NCBI RefSeq assembly: GCF_009931115.1
Contig: NZ_CP047491.1
Span: 1,082,001 to 1,146,000 of the forward strand
Direction: 5' to 3'
Length of the DNA: 64,000 nucleotides
Origin: Microbulbifer hydrolyticus
Lineage (GTDB): Bacteria > Pseudomonadota > Gammaproteobacteria > Pseudomonadales > Cellvibrionaceae
In this document: one piece after another, positions 43,694 to 54,343 of the stretch
How the letters are laid out: each line of letters opens with the position of its first letter
How positions within the stretch are numbered: position 1 is the stretch's first letter
The notes under the pieces: model-generated
Seen by the model: only the letters and a program-made list of their open reading frames with translations
Told to the model about the DNA's origin: nothing
The model's database searches: none
Translations under genes and position numbers: made by a program

Positions 43694-43760
43694 CTTGCAG
43701 GAACCTGTCCACAGACGAGGTGGTGACTGGGCTATTTGCCTGCGGAGCAGGTCCTGCAAG
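43694..43760. repeat. Imperfect inverted repeat in the cytochrome/AraC gap
   Basis: CTTGCAGGAACCTG (43694-43707) and CAGGTCCTGCAAG (43748-43760) match as inverted arms apart from one extra A, with a 40-base spacer. The genes converge here, so it may serve as a shared transcription end. The arm core CTTGCA is also in the arms of the element at 13727-13820. Confidence 0.5.
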
Positions 43761-43885
43761 TTTCAGTGTGGCTCAGGGGGCGGGCTTTGGCTTGCGGATA
43801 CCGAAAAAAATCTGACGGATTATTAAACCCGCATGGTCACTTCTTCATTTGAATTCCAAAGCACCTTTCCTACCCCGGTTTGCCG

Positions 43886-44944
43886 TCAAACCGGTAATTG
43901 CTCACGCCTGAACTCTGTGGGCGTTTGGTCGTGCCGGCGTTTGAAGGCGGCATTGAACGGGCTCAGTGAGCGATAGCCGATATCCAGCGCGATGGTCAGG
44001 ACCGGCAGGTGGGCCTCGTCCGGGTCCGCGAGCCGTCGGCTGGCCTCGTCGATGCGAAACTGGTTCAGGTACTCGTTGAAATTGCGGAACCCCAGATGCT
44101 GGTTAATGAGCGCGCGCAGCGTATGTTCACGGGAACCCAGCTGTTCCGCCAGCTCGCGAATGGTGAGACCGGTGTGGCGGTAGCCACCGCTGTGCATATG
44201 CTGTTGCAGTTTATCCAGCAGCAGTCGCTGATTCTCATCCAGCGCTTGCTGTTGTGCGGGAGCGGCCGGCAACGCGGCTGGTTGCCCTGCCAGTGTTTCA
44301 GCGTCATCGGTCATTGGTGGCAGGGATTCTTCCAGCGCCCGCGGGGACAGTGCCAGCAGCCACAGACAGGCGGCGAAGGCCAGGGCGCTGGCCATTACAG
44401 CATGCAGGGTGGGGATACCCGCGGGGATAGGGAAGTAGGAAAACAGAAACTCCGCGCAGACCACGACCACCATATAACTGCCGATGGCGATCAGCAGGCC
44501 AATACGAATTTGTCGGCGCTCGGCGACCAGGTCGGATTGCAGCTGCTGCAGTAACGTCACCAGTCCGGCACCGATCAGGCCCAGTTTGAACGGCTGCGCC
44601 AGCAGATAAAAATACGGGTGGGCATGCAGCTGGCTGGCCAGGTCGACCAGCAGTTCCAGTCCGATCAGGGCCCATCCCCAATGGGGAAATGGCGCTTTGT
44701 CGCTGCATAACTGATGGGTAAACAACCAGAACGCGCCGGGTATCAGCAGGGTGGGCAGGTCGATCAGCAGGTCTGCCAGGGTGCCCTGATCATCGAGCAG
44801 GGGGCGCAGCAAATACACAATCGCACCGAAGATCAACACCAGAAGCCACACGCTGCCGCGTCTCTGCCTGTACCCGCTCCCGATTCTCGCAGCGGCCAGC
44901 AATAACAGGGCACAGGCTGCGCCGGTAAAAAAGCTGTAACTCAT
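43886..44944 (-). CDS. AraC family regulator with a membrane N-terminal domain
   Basis: A 352-residue protein. Residues 1-205 form about seven hydrophobic segments, so the sensor part is in the inner membrane; residues 240-350 are the AraC DNA-binding domain with two helix-turn-helix units (LTIRELAEQLGSREHTLRALINQHLGFRNFNEYLNQFRIDEASRRL and VLTIALDIGYRSLSPFNAAFKRRHDQTPTEFRRE). A Gln/Ala-rich linker joins them. Such membrane AraC proteins are frequent in marine Gammaproteobacteria; signals are unknown. It begins 51 bases after the lytic transglycosylase gene. Confidence 0.88.
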   Translation of the reverse strand: MSYSFFTGAACALLLLAAARIGSGYRQRRGSVWLLVLIFGAIVYLLRPLLDDQGTLADLLIDLPTLLIPGAFWLFTHQLCSDKAPFPHWGWALIGLELLVDLASQLHAHPYFYLLAQPFKLGLIGAGLVTLLQQLQSDLVAERRQIRIGLLIAIGSYMVVVVCAEFLFSYFPIPAGIPTLHAVMASALAFAACLWLLALSPRALEESLPPMTDDAETLAGQPAALPAAPAQQQALDENQRLLLDKLQQHMHSGGYRHTGLTIRELAEQLGSREHTLRALINQHLGFRNFNEYLNQFRIDEASRRLADPDEAHLPVLTIALDIGYRSLSPFNAAFKRRHDQTPTEFRREQLPV

Positions 44945-44995
44945 CAGGTACCCCGGGTTTATCTTTTTGTAACTGGTTGATTGTTCCCGGTACTT

Positions 44996-45556
44996 CTACC
45001 GCCAGCGGTCGACCCAGGCATCCAGCACTTTGCGGCTGTAGGTGTGGCGGCCGTAGCTGCCGTTATAGTAGGCCAGCGCGTTGGGCATGTTGCCTTTGGC
45101 TTTTTTGATGTAATGCTTGAGGATGGTGCAACCGTAACGGAGGTTGGTGTCCATATCGATCAGGTTATCTTCCGGGCGGCCAATCTCATTCTTCCAGAAG
45201 GGCATTACCTGCATCATCCCCTGGGCGCCTACGCGGGATACGGCGTAGGGGTCGAACGCGCTTTCTATCTGGATCACCGCAAGCACGATTTCCGGTTGCA
45301 GTTCCGCGCGGGTGGCTTCCCGGTGAATCGCCTTGAGTACCCGCATACGCTCTTGGGGCTCTTTGATGTAGCGGGCGAGGGGCTGGGACTTGGACATCAG
45401 CCACACTTCGGCATCGAAGCGGTCGACGAAAGAGTCCGCTTCGGTCACCGCGCCTTTCAGCGCTGCCAGCAGCTGAGGGTCCACCTGTTTGACCTGGGCA
45501 GACACCGTTGCACTTAGCAGGCACAGCAGTAGTGTGGTGAGGGTTGTTCTTATCAT
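44996..45556 (-). CDS. Periplasmic lytic transglycosylase (SLT domain)
   Basis: Cleaves the glycan strands of peptidoglycan. From ATG 45556 the protein has 186 residues with a signal peptide ending near VSAQV. The Slt domain runs from about residue 80; catalytic Glu98 is in VIQIESAFDPYAVSRVGAQGMMQVMPFW, with NALAYYNGSYGRHTYSRKVLDAW completing the fold. The upstream start at 45619 places a hydrophilic tail before the signal peptide and is rejected. A lytic transglycosylase beside proS is a common arrangement in this class of bacteria. Confidence 0.9.
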   Translation of the reverse strand: MIRTTLTTLLLCLLSATVSAQVKQVDPQLLAALKGAVTEADSFVDRFDAEVWLMSKSQPLARYIKEPQERMRVLKAIHREATRAELQPEIVLAVIQIESAFDPYAVSRVGAQGMMQVMPFWKNEIGRPEDNLIDMDTNLRYGCTILKHYIKKAKGNMPNALAYYNGSYGRHTYSRKVLDAWVDRWR

Positions 45557-45624
45557 GGGGTGGGATTTTACTGGAAGGGTGCGATTTTCGGTACTGCGGG
45601 GCATCGCCGTGTGAGACATACCGC

Positions 45625-45660
45625 GAACCTATGCTTGAACCTATGCCTGAACCTATGCGC
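45625..45660. repeat. Three tandem 12-bp units
   Basis: GAACCTATGCTT, GAACCTATGCCT and GAACCTATGCGC follow each other without a gap; the first ten bases are identical in all three. The third unit runs into the nested inverted element. Slippage is likely. Confidence 0.8.
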
Positions 45661-45714
45661 GGGGCGCTACAAAAACATCCATGTTTTTGACGATCTCACA
45701 AGCGGGTGCCCCGC
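45659..45714. repeat. Nested inverted element between proS and the transglycosylase gene
   Basis: GCGGGGC (45659-45665) pairs with GCCCCGC (45708-45714); inside, CAAAAACAT (45670-45678) and ATGTTTTTG (45681-45689) form a perfect nine-base stem around CC. The layout, outer arms plus an inner hairpin reading CATCCATG at its tip, repeats that of the 13727-13820 element. Confidence 0.6.
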
Positions 45715-45758
45715 AGCCGGCCGTTCGCATCCAGGGGCTGCGAACGACCACCGGCCCT

Positions 45759-47495
45759 TCAGTGGGCGATTTTTTCCAGGAGGATGTCTACGATCTGGTC
45801 CGCCGAAAACTCCTGATTTTCAGCATCGCGGCGCCCCTTGTATTCGATATTGCCTTTCTCCAGGCCGCGATCGCCGATCACGACACGGTGCGGAATGCCC
45901 ATCAGCTCGGTATCGGCCAGCATGCCGCCGAGGCGCGCCTTGGGTTCGTCCATCAGCAGTACGTCGATCCCTTTTGCGGTAAGCGCCTCATAGATGTGCT
46001 CACATTTCTGCTGCACCGCCTCGCTCTTGTGCATATTGATCGGCACGATCGCCAGCTGGAAGGGGGCGATGGCTTCCGGCCAGATAATGCCCGCATCGTC
46101 GTGGTTCTGCTCGATCGCAGCCGCCACTACACGGGAAACACCGATGCCGTAGCATCCCATGGTCATCACCCGCTCCTTGCCGTTCTCATCCAGTACTGAG
46201 GCATTCATCGCCTCGCTGTACTTGGTGCCCAGCTGGAAGATGTGGCCAACCTCGATACCGCGCTTGATCTCCAGCGTGCCGTTGCCGTCCGGGCTCGCAT
46301 CGCCCGGCACCACATTGCGCAGGTCCTCGACACGCTTCAGCGCTACATCGCGCTCCCAGTTCACCCCTGTCAGGTGGTAATCGTCCTTGTTGGCACCGCA
46401 GACAAAATCGGCCAGGTGCGCCGCGGCGCGATCGACGATTACCTCAATCGCGAGGCCAACCGGCCCCAGGGAGCCGATACCGCAGCCCAGCTCCTTCGCG
46501 ATGCGCTCTTCCGGTGCAAATTGCAGCGGACTGGCCACGCCCGGCAGTTTCTCTGCCTTCAGTTCATTCAGCTCGTGGTCACCGCGCAGCACCAGGGCGA
46601 CCAGCGGGGCTTCTTTGCTTTCATCTTCACTGTCCACTTCACCGAGTACGATCAGCGTTTTAACCGACGTATTTGCGGCAATACCGAACGCCTGTTCCAG
46701 CGCAGCAATGGTCTTCTGGCCCGGTGTATGCAGCTCTTCCATCGCCTTGCCCGGCGCCGGACGCTCACCCGCAGGTGCTACTGCCTCCGCCAGCTCAACG
46801 TTGGCCGCGTAACGACTCTCGGAAGAAAAGGCGATATCGTCCTCACCGCTCTGGGCCAGAACGTGGAACTCGTGGGAGTGGGAGCCGCCAATAGAGCCGG
46901 TGTCCGCCAGTACCGGGCGGTAATCCAGCCCGATGCGGTCGAAGATACGGCAGTAGGCCGCGTGCATGACATCGTAGGTTTCCTGTAGCGAGTCCGCGGT
47001 CAGGTGGAAGGAGTAGGCGTCCTTCATAGTGAACTCGCGCGCACGCATCACGCCGAAACGGGGGCGGATCTCATCGCGGAACTTGGTCTGGATCTGGTAG
47101 AAGTTCGCCGGCAGCTGTTTGTAGCTGTTGACCTCGGTACGGATCAGGTCTGTGATGACTTCCTCATGGGTCGGGCCCAGGCAGAAAGCGTTGTCGTGAC
47201 GGTCCTGGATCCGCAGCAGCTCCGGGCCATACTGCTGCCAGCGGCCGGACTCCTCCCACAGCTCTGCCGGCTGTACCACCGGCATCAGCACTTCCAGGGC
47301 GCCCGCGCTGTTCATCTCCTCGCGCACGATCTTCTCTACCTTGCGCAGTACCCGCAGGCCAGTGGGCAGCCAGGTGTAGAGCCCGGAGGACAGGCGGCGG
47401 ATCATGCCGGCGCGGAGCATCAGCTGGTGGCTAATGACCACTGCGTCATTGGGGGTTTCTTTCTGGGTGGCGATCAGATAGCGGGATGCGCGCAT
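45759..47495 (-). CDS. proS: Prolyl-tRNA synthetase
   Basis: Charges tRNA-Pro. The 578 residues match the bacterial ProRS form: class II core with motif 2 [30 protein letters not shown] and motif 3 [27 protein letters not shown], a YbaK-like editing insertion between them (about residues 224-405), and the C-terminal anticodon-binding domain. ATG 47495 begins [44 protein letters not shown], the standard start. It is transcribed leftwards; the transglycosylase gene lies downstream. Confidence 0.97.
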   Translation of the reverse strand: MRASRYLIATQKETPNDAVVISHQLMLRAGMIRRLSSGLYTWLPTGLRVLRKVEKIVREEMNSAGALEVLMPVVQPAELWEESGRWQQYGPELLRIQDRHDNAFCLGPTHEEVITDLIRTEVNSYKQLPANFYQIQTKFRDEIRPRFGVMRAREFTMKDAYSFHLTADSLQETYDVMHAAYCRIFDRIGLDYRPVLADTGSIGGSHSHEFHVLAQSGEDDIAFSSESRYAANVELAEAVAPAGERPAPGKAMEELHTPGQKTIAALEQAFGIAANTSVKTLIVLGEVDSEDESKEAPLVALVLRGDHELNELKAEKLPGVASPLQFAPEERIAKELGCGIGSLGPVGLAIEVIVDRAAAHLADFVCGANKDDYHLTGVNWERDVALKRVEDLRNVVPGDASPDGNGTLEIKRGIEVGHIFQLGTKYSEAMNASVLDENGKERVMTMGCYGIGVSRVVAAAIEQNHDDAGIIWPEAIAPFQLAIVPINMHKSEAVQQKCEHIYEALTAKGIDVLLMDEPKARLGGMLADTELMGIPHRVVIGDRGLEKGNIEYKGRRDAENQEFSADQIVDILLEKIAH

Positions 47496-47565
47496 AGTGC
47501 TTTCTTTTTCTGTCGATGAATTTTAAAGGGCGGCCATTTTACGCCGGCGGGGGTGGTTTTTGGTA

Positions 47566-47629
47566 GGGGCGACCGGATTCGACGCGAAGGTACAGGTGCC
47601 GCCATGAGATTATGCGATGCCCAAAACAG
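47566..47629 (+). other. tmRNA 5-prime-like sequence fragment
   Basis: GGGGCGACCGGATTCGACG (47566-47584) closely resembles the conserved start of bacterial tmRNA (GGGG, short spacer, GGATTCGACG), and AGGTGC at 47594-47599 recalls the GGTGC that follows in real tmRNAs. There is no tag frame or 3-prime half, and a terminator follows at once. It may be a decayed ssrA fragment, a small RNA, or chance. Confidence 0.35.
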
Positions 47630-47653
47630 AAAACCCCGCAAAAGCGGGGTTTT
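47630..47653. terminator. Bidirectional intrinsic terminator downstream of the HU-like gene
   Basis: AAAACCCCGC and GCGGGGTTTT form a perfect stem around AAAA, with the A and T runs as tails. It lies 22 bases beyond the HU-like stop on the minus strand and also ends any rightward transcript across 47566-47629. Confidence 0.92.
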
Positions 47654-47674
47654 CGTAGCTGAAAGCGGCGAGTA

Positions 47675-48106
47675 TCAGGACTCGGCCATTTCTTTCAGCT
47701 TCTTCAGCGGGCGAATCTTGACCTGGATGCTGGCAGGCTTGGCCTTGAACACAGTCTCTTCGCCAGTGAAAGGGTTGATACCCTTGCGTGCCTTCTTGGC
47801 CGGCTTCTTCACGGTGGTGATTTTCATCAGGCCGGGGAGGGCAAACTCGCCAACGGCGCGCTTCTTAACGTGACCTTCGATCAGATCGGTCAGCTCGTCC
47901 AGAACAGACTGAACCTGCTTGCGGGACAGCTCGGTGTTCTCGGCGATCTGGTTCAGGATCTGGGTTTTGGTGTACTTATCTTTGATCGCAGTTACTTTCT
48001 TGGCCTTGGGGGCGGCCTTGGCTGCTGCTTTCTTGGCTGGTGCCTTCTTGGCTGCAGTCTTCTTGGCGGGTGCTTTCTTAGCTGCGGCTTTCTTCTTTGC
48101 GGCCAT
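47675..48106 (-). CDS. HU-family DNA-binding protein with a Lys/Ala-rich N-terminal tail
   Basis: A 143-residue protein. Residues 1-37 are built of AAKK/APAKK repeats like eukaryotic histone H1 tails; residues 45-137 are an HU/IHF fold (TKTQILNQIAENTELSRKQVQSVLDELTDLIEGHVKK and RKGINPFTGEETVFKAKPASIQVKIRP, with the DNA-binding beta arm around GINPFTGEE). The tail should bind DNA without sequence preference and compact it. ATG 48106 follows GAAGGAAG. It is a single-gene unit with its own terminator. Similar tailed HU proteins occur in several aquatic Gammaproteobacteria. Confidence 0.88.
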   Translation of the reverse strand: MAAKKKAAAKKAPAKKTAAKKAPAKKAAAKAAPKAKKVTAIKDKYTKTQILNQIAENTELSRKQVQSVLDELTDLIEGHVKKRAVGEFALPGLMKITTVKKPAKKARKGINPFTGEETVFKAKPASIQVKIRPLKKLKEMAES

Positions 48107-48402
48107 AGTTAGCTTCCTTCTATATAGGTGTTATAGGTGTTTTTTCCAGTGAAAGTGTTTGTACATCAGGGCGTACCCAGGTACTGAGCTGAAGTATATC
48201 CAGTTTTTATCGGTGCGCACGGGGTAAAATCGGAAAAAAAGTGCTTTTTTTTAGGGTTTTGGTCGAATATTGGCCCTAAAACGACCGGCGCCGCACCACC
48301 TGCGAGCATCGTGTACCCTTCCGGAACAGCCTTCTTCTGCCGGCGCAGGTGCTCATGTATAATCTGCGCCCCTTTATATTCAGTGAGATCCGGGTACTAG
48401 CG
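48107..48402. other. Divergent promoter region of the HU-like gene and fmdB
   Basis: A TATAAT (48358-48363) fits the -10 box of the rightward fmdB-aspS unit, with a weak -35. On the HU side the stretch before the ribosome site contains a short CACCTATAA tandem. A run of A/T at 48233-48254 may matter for promoter strength. No gene. Confidence 0.45.
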
Positions 48403-48660
48403 ATGCCTATCTATGAATACCAGTGCAAGGCCTGTGGCCACCAGTTGGAAGCCCTGCAGCGTATGAGCGATGCTCCGCTGACAGACTGCCCCGCCTGCAA
48501 CAAAGCGGAACTGAGCAAACAGATCAGCGCCGTCGGCTTCCGCCTCAAGGGCGGCGGCTGGTACGAAACCGACTTCAAGACCGGCAACAAGAAGAACCTT
48601 GCCGGTGATAACGCCAAGCCCGCCGGTAGCGGTGGTGGCACAGAATCCAAAGCCAGCTGA
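48403..48660 (+). CDS. FmdB family zinc-ribbon protein
   Basis: An 85-residue protein from ATG 48403: MPIYEYQCKACGHQLEALQRMSD is the classic FmdB start, and CKAC with CPAC form the zinc ribbon. The C-terminal half is Gly/Ala/Lys-rich (GGGWYETDFKTGNKKNLAGD), typical of the longer forms. In-frame starts upstream are rejected because the MPIYEY beginning is near-invariant. Position directly before aspS is conserved in many gammaproteobacteria; function unproven. Confidence 0.92.
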   Translation: MPIYEYQCKACGHQLEALQRMSDAPLTDCPACNKAELSKQISAVGFRLKGGGWYETDFKTGNKKNLAGDNAKPAGSGGGTESKAS

Positions 48661-48737
48661 GAAATCTGGGCAGGTTGCAACAGGCTGCATTCAGAACAGC
48701 AAGCAGAATTGAAACTCTACTAAGGGAATAAGACTCC

Positions 48738-50516
<1,779 letters not shown>

Positions 50517-50652
50517 CGTTTTCCCGGGGTATTCTGCCAGTGGCGGAACCCCGGAAAGCAGCATCCAGGCCCCGGCCGGCGCCGGGGGTAGTGAGCAGTA
50601 CAATTGAGCAGCACAATAGAGCCACAAACGGAGAATACCGGAGAGAGATTAG

Positions 50653-51396
50653 ATGGCGGGACATAGTAAATGGGCCAACATCAAACACCGCAAAGCGGCG
50701 CAGGACGCCAAGCGGGGTAAGGTTTTCACCAAGATCATTCGCGAGCTGACGGTTGCCGCCAAGGCCGGGGCCAACCCGGAAGACAACCCCACCCTGCGGG
50801 CCACTATCGACAAGGCCCTGGGTGCGAACATGAAGCGCGACACCATCGACAAGGCGGTCGCCCGAGGTGCCGGCAACGCTGACGGAGACAACTATGAGGC
50901 GGTAACCTACGAGGGTTACGGCGTTGGTGGTGTGGCGGTGCTGGTGGAGTGCCTGACGGACAATCGCAACCGCACTGTGGCTGAAGTGCGCCACGCGTTT
51001 ACCAAGCGCGGCGGCAACCTGGGTACCGACGGCTCTGTGGCCTACCTGTTCTCCCGCAAGGGGCAGATGTACTACGAGCCCGGAGTGGATGAAGACGCGC
51101 TGATGGAAGCCGCGCTGGAGTCCGGTGCCGAGGATATCGAGACCAACGACGACGGCAGCATCGAAGTCACCACCGAGTTTACCGATTACATGTCGGTCAA
51201 GGACGCGCTGACCGAGGCTGGTTTCAAGCCGGACAACGCCGAGATTGCCATGATCCCGTCCACCACGATTCCGCTGGATAAGGATGGTGCAGAAAAGGTG
51301 CTGGCACTGGTGGATATGCTGGAAGACCTCGACGACGTACAGAACGTATACACCAACGCGGACATTGCCGAAGAGCTGATGGCCGAGTTGGGCTGA
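50653..51396 (+). CDS. yebC: YebC/PmpR family protein
   Basis: A 247-residue protein with the YebC start [37 protein letters not shown] and the three-domain fold, including [18 protein letters not shown] and the acidic last third. The family was described as a transcription regulator (PmpR) and lately as an aid to translation of proline stretches. It sits between aspS and ruvC, the conserved place. An intrinsic terminator follows the stop by 21 bases. Confidence 0.97.
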   Translation: MAGHSKWANIKHRKAAQDAKRGKVFTKIIRELTVAAKAGANPEDNPTLRATIDKALGANMKRDTIDKAVARGAGNADGDNYEAVTYEGYGVGGVAVLVECLTDNRNRTVAEVRHAFTKRGGNLGTDGSVAYLFSRKGQMYYEPGVDEDALMEAALESGAEDIETNDDGSIEVTTEFTDYMSVKDALTEAGFKPDNAEIAMIPSTTIPLDKDGAEKVLALVDMLEDLDDVQNVYTNADIAEELMAELG

Positions 51397-51416
51397 CAGC
51401 CCCTGATGCTTCCCCC

Positions 51417-51441
51417 ATGCCCCGCTTGCCGGGGCATTTTT
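51417..51441 (+). terminator. Intrinsic terminator after yebC
   Basis: ATGCCCC and GGGGCAT form a seven-base stem around GCTTGCC, followed by TTTTT. It separates yebC from ruvC. Confidence 0.88.
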
Positions 51442-51542
51442 GTATCTGGTGATCGCAGACCCTTCACCCGGCCTTGACGGCCCGCCGCGGCCTTGGGACA
51501 CTTCCCGCAACAATTGTATAAATGTACAGGGGGCTGCCTGCC

Positions 51543-52073
51543 GTGACCCGAATTCTGGGAATAGATCCCGGCTCGCGCAAGACCGGTTACGGCCTGATCG
51601 ATATCGAGCGCTCCCACGCCCGTTATGTGGCCAGCGGCGTGATCAGGCTCCCCGATGGCCCCTTGCCGGAGCGCCTGAAACTGATCTTTGACGCCGTGAG
51701 CCAGATCGCCCAGCAGTACCAGCCGCAGCAGATGGCCATCGAGAACGTGTTTATGGCCAAGAGCGCCGGTTCCGCTCTGAAGCTCGGTCAGGCGCGGGGG
51801 GCGGCGATTGTCGCGGCCACCCATGCGGATCTGCCGGTGTCGGAATACGAAGCGCGCAAGGTCAAACAGGCGGTGGTTGGTAATGGCGCGGCCGACAAAT
51901 TGCAGGTACAGCATATGGTCAAAACCCTGCTGAAACTGCCGGCTTCTCCGCAGGAGGATGCCGCCGATGCCCTGGCGGTGGCTCTGTGCCATATGCATAC
52001 GATGCAGACACTGATCCAGTCTTCCGGGGGTGCCCGGGCGCGTTTCCGCCGTGGGCGATTGAGTATTGGGTAG
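51543..52073 (+). CDS. ruvC: Holliday junction endodeoxyribonuclease RuvC
   Basis: Cuts Holliday junctions during recombination. GTG 51543 follows AGGGGG with correct spacing and gives 176 residues; the ATG at 51522 lies before that ribosome site. The four catalytic acids are visible: Asp in [13 protein letters not shown], Glu in QMAIENVFM, and the paired Asp in [15 protein letters not shown]. The Arg-rich C-terminus is usual. It is followed by ruvA and ruvB on the same strand. Confidence 0.97.
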   Translation: MTRILGIDPGSRKTGYGLIDIERSHARYVASGVIRLPDGPLPERLKLIFDAVSQIAQQYQPQQMAIENVFMAKSAGSALKLGQARGAAIVAATHADLPVSEYEARKVKQAVVGNGAADKLQVQHMVKTLLKLPASPQEDAADALAVALCHMHTMQTLIQSSGGARARFRRGRLSIG

Positions 52074-52114
52074 CCGGGGTCCGCGCCGCCGCCAAATTTG
52101 AAAAGAACATATCA

Positions 52115-52138
52115 CAGGGCTTCAAAAACGAAGCCCTG
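52115..52138 (+). other. Hairpin between ruvC and ruvA
   Basis: CAGGGCTTC and GAAGCCCTG form a perfect nine-base stem with loop AAAAAC. No T run follows, and the ruvA ribosome site CAGGAA comes shortly after, so it more likely shapes mRNA stability than ends transcription. Confidence 0.5.
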
Positions 52139-52158
52139 AAAGTGAATCAGGAATAACA

Positions 52159-52770
52159 ATGATCGGAAGACTCACCGGCACCCTCGCCGCAATTCAGCCT
52201 CCTCAATTGCTGGTGGATGTCCATGGTGTGGGCTACGAGGTGCTGGCCCCCATGACCACTATCTTTGAGTTGCCCCAGCTCGGCGGCAGCGTTCAGCTCC
52301 ACACACATCTGGCGGTGTCTGAAACCTCGCAGCAGTTGTTTGGTTTTATCCGTGATTCCGATCGGCAGCTGTTCCGGACCCTGATCAAGGTCAATGGCGT
52401 TGGCCCCAAAATGGCGCTGGCCATTCTCTCCGGCCTTGACGGTGCCGCACTGGCCCGCTGTGTGGCCGATGACAATGTCGGCGTGCTGGTGAAGGTGCCA
52501 GGCGTCGGCAAGAAAACTGCCGAGCGACTGATCATTGAATTGCGTGGCAAGCTAACCCCGCAGACAGGTGATCTCGGCGATATCCCGCTGATGGCCGCCA
52601 ACGCCGAGCCCAAATTTGATCATGCCGGAGAGGCGGAAAGCGCGCTTGCCGCGCTGGGCTACAAGCCTACCGACGCCTCCAAAATGGTCGCGCGTGCGGC
52701 CAAAGAGCAACCGGAGGCCGACAGCGCCACCCTGATCCGCCTTGCCCTGAAAAGCATGGCGCCAGCCTGA
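52159..52770 (+). CDS. ruvA: Holliday junction DNA helicase subunit RuvA
   Basis: Tetrameric protein that holds Holliday junctions and loads RuvB. The 203 residues have the N-terminal OB fold (MIGRLTGTLAAIQPPQLLVDVHGVGYEVLAP), the helix-hairpin-helix pair (LIKVNGVGPKMALAILSGL and LVKVPGVGKKTAERLIIELRGKL), and the C-terminal RuvB-contact domain after a flexible linker (DHAGEAESALAALGYKPTDASKMV). Start ATG follows CAGGAATAAC. ruvB starts 17 bases later. Confidence 0.97.
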   Translation: MIGRLTGTLAAIQPPQLLVDVHGVGYEVLAPMTTIFELPQLGGSVQLHTHLAVSETSQQLFGFIRDSDRQLFRTLIKVNGVGPKMALAILSGLDGAALARCVADDNVGVLVKVPGVGKKTAERLIIELRGKLTPQTGDLGDIPLMAANAEPKFDHAGEAESALAALGYKPTDASKMVARAAKEQPEADSATLIRLALKSMAPA

Positions 52771-52787
52771 CTTGACCGAGATACACC

Positions 52788-53807
52788 GTGATTGAAGCTG
52801 ACCGCCTGATTGCCCCAGAACCCATCGGCCCCACCGGGCAGGAAGAGCAGTACGACCGCGCCGTGCGCCCCAAAACCCTGTCCGACTATGTCGGCCAGCC
52901 GGTGGTGCGCGAGCAGATGGAAATTTTCATCCAGGCCGCCAAGCTGCGCAAAGAGGCGCTGGACCATACTCTCGTGTTCGGCCCGCCCGGCCTCGGCAAA
53001 ACCACCCTCGCCAACATTATCGCGGCAGAAATGGGGGTGGCGATCAAGACGACTTCGGGCCCGGTGCTGGAGAAAGCCGGCGATCTCGCCGCCATCATGA
53101 CCAATCTCGAGCCCGGTGATGTGCTGTTTATCGACGAGATCCACCGTCTGAGCCCCCATGTGGAAGAGGTGCTGTACCCGGCGATGGAGGACTACCAGCT
53201 CGACATCATGATCGGTGAGGGGCCGGCGGCCCGTTCCATCAAGCTCGACCTGCCACCGTTCACGCTGGTTGGTGCCACCACCAGGGCGGGCCTGCTCACC
53301 TCGCCACTGCGAGACCGTTTCGGCATTGTGCAGCGCCTGGAGTTCTACAATGTTGCCGATCTCACCAGTATTGTCGCCCGCTCCGCGGGATTGATGGGTG
53401 TGGCGATGGACGAGGGTGGCGCCCATGAAGTGGCGCGCCGCGCCCGCGGCACCCCGCGTATTGCCAACCGCCTGTTGCGCCGGGTGCGTGATTTTGCGGA
53501 AGTGAAGGGCAACGGCCATGTGTGTGCGGAAACCGCCGACGCCGCACTGAACATGCTGAATGTGGATGCCAGCGGGTTTGACCAGCTCGACCGCCGTGTG
53601 CTGCTGACCATGATCGAGAAGTTTGATGGTGGCCCGGTGGGTGTCGACAGCCTTGCGGCGGCCGTTAGCGAGGAGCGCGACACCATTGAGGATGTGCTGG
53701 AACCCTACCTGATCCAGCAGGGCTACCTGGCGCGTACCCCGCGCGGTCGGGTGGTGACCGCGCTGGCCTATGAACACTTCGGTATTCCCAAGCCCGACCG
53801 CACCTGA
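52788..53807 (+). CDS. ruvB: Holliday junction DNA helicase subunit RuvB
   Basis: Hexameric AAA+ motor for branch migration. The 339 residues show Walker [12 protein letters not shown], Walker [12 protein letters not shown], sensor [10 protein letters not shown], the arginine-finger region SPLRDRFGI and the C-terminal winged helix ([27 protein letters not shown]). Start is GTG 52788, with GACCGAGA before it. The distance to ybgC is 127 bases, so a tol promoter could lie in between. Confidence 0.97.
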   Translation: MIEADRLIAPEPIGPTGQEEQYDRAVRPKTLSDYVGQPVVREQMEIFIQAAKLRKEALDHTLVFGPPGLGKTTLANIIAAEMGVAIKTTSGPVLEKAGDLAAIMTNLEPGDVLFIDEIHRLSPHVEEVLYPAMEDYQLDIMIGEGPAARSIKLDLPPFTLVGATTRAGLLTSPLRDRFGIVQRLEFYNVADLTSIVARSAGLMGVAMDEGGAHEVARRARGTPRIANRLLRRVRDFAEVKGNGHVCAETADAALNMLNVDASGFDQLDRRVLLTMIEKFDGGPVGVDSLAAAVSEERDTIEDVLEPYLIQQGYLARTPRGRVVTALAYEHFGIPKPDRT

Positions 53808-53934
53808 CGAAGCGTTCGCGATCCTGTAGCATGTTTCGTCATCGCCGGTCAGTGGCCTTGAGGTCGCGCCGGCGGACCCCAAACCGCTATTTACTACAAA
53901 AACGCGTTCGCGGTCGGCAATTTAAGGACGGTGT

Positions 53935-54342
53935 GTGTCAGAACCTTTCTCTATTCCCATTCGCGTCTATATCGAGGATACGGACGCTGGCGGAATCGTC
54001 TATTACGTCAATTATTTAAAGTATATGGAGCGGGCGCGCACAGAATTGGTCCGCGCGCTCGGCTATGATAAGCCCGCCATGCCGCAGCAGGGGCTATTGC
54101 TGGTGGTGCATTCAGCGGAGGTTCAGTACCGCCGGTCTGCAATACTGGACGATCAGTTGCGTGCTTCTGCCAGTATTGGCAAGCTCGGCCGTGCTGCGAT
54201 CACTTTCGAGCAGAAAATCTGGCGCGGCGATGAAATTATTTGTGAGGGCGTGGTCAAAGTGGCCTGCGTGGATGACGCCAGCCGCAAACCCTGCGCGTTA
54301 CCTGAAACCATCTATCAAGCATTGAAGGCAGCGAGTCAATAA
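53935..54342 (+). CDS. ybgC: Tol-Pal-associated acyl-CoA thioesterase YbgC
   Basis: Hot-dog-fold thioesterase of 135 residues. The active site region is VYIEDTDAGGIVYYVNYLKYMERARTEL, with Asp in EDTDAGG as the catalytic acid. E. coli YbgC cleaves short-chain or malonyl-type acyl-CoA and associates with phospholipid synthesis enzymes. The start is GTG 53935, following AAGGACG. It begins the tol operon and is separated from tolQ by a single base. Confidence 0.95.
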   Translation: MSEPFSIPIRVYIEDTDAGGIVYYVNYLKYMERARTELVRALGYDKPAMPQQGLLLVVHSAEVQYRRSAILDDQLRASASIGKLGRAAITFEQKIWRGDEIICEGVVKVACVDDASRKPCALPETIYQALKAASQ

Positions 54343-54343
54343 C

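Noticed and set aside
45625-45660. CRISPR-like repeat
   Set aside because: Units are 12 bases, directly adjacent with no spacers, and no cas genes exist in the window.
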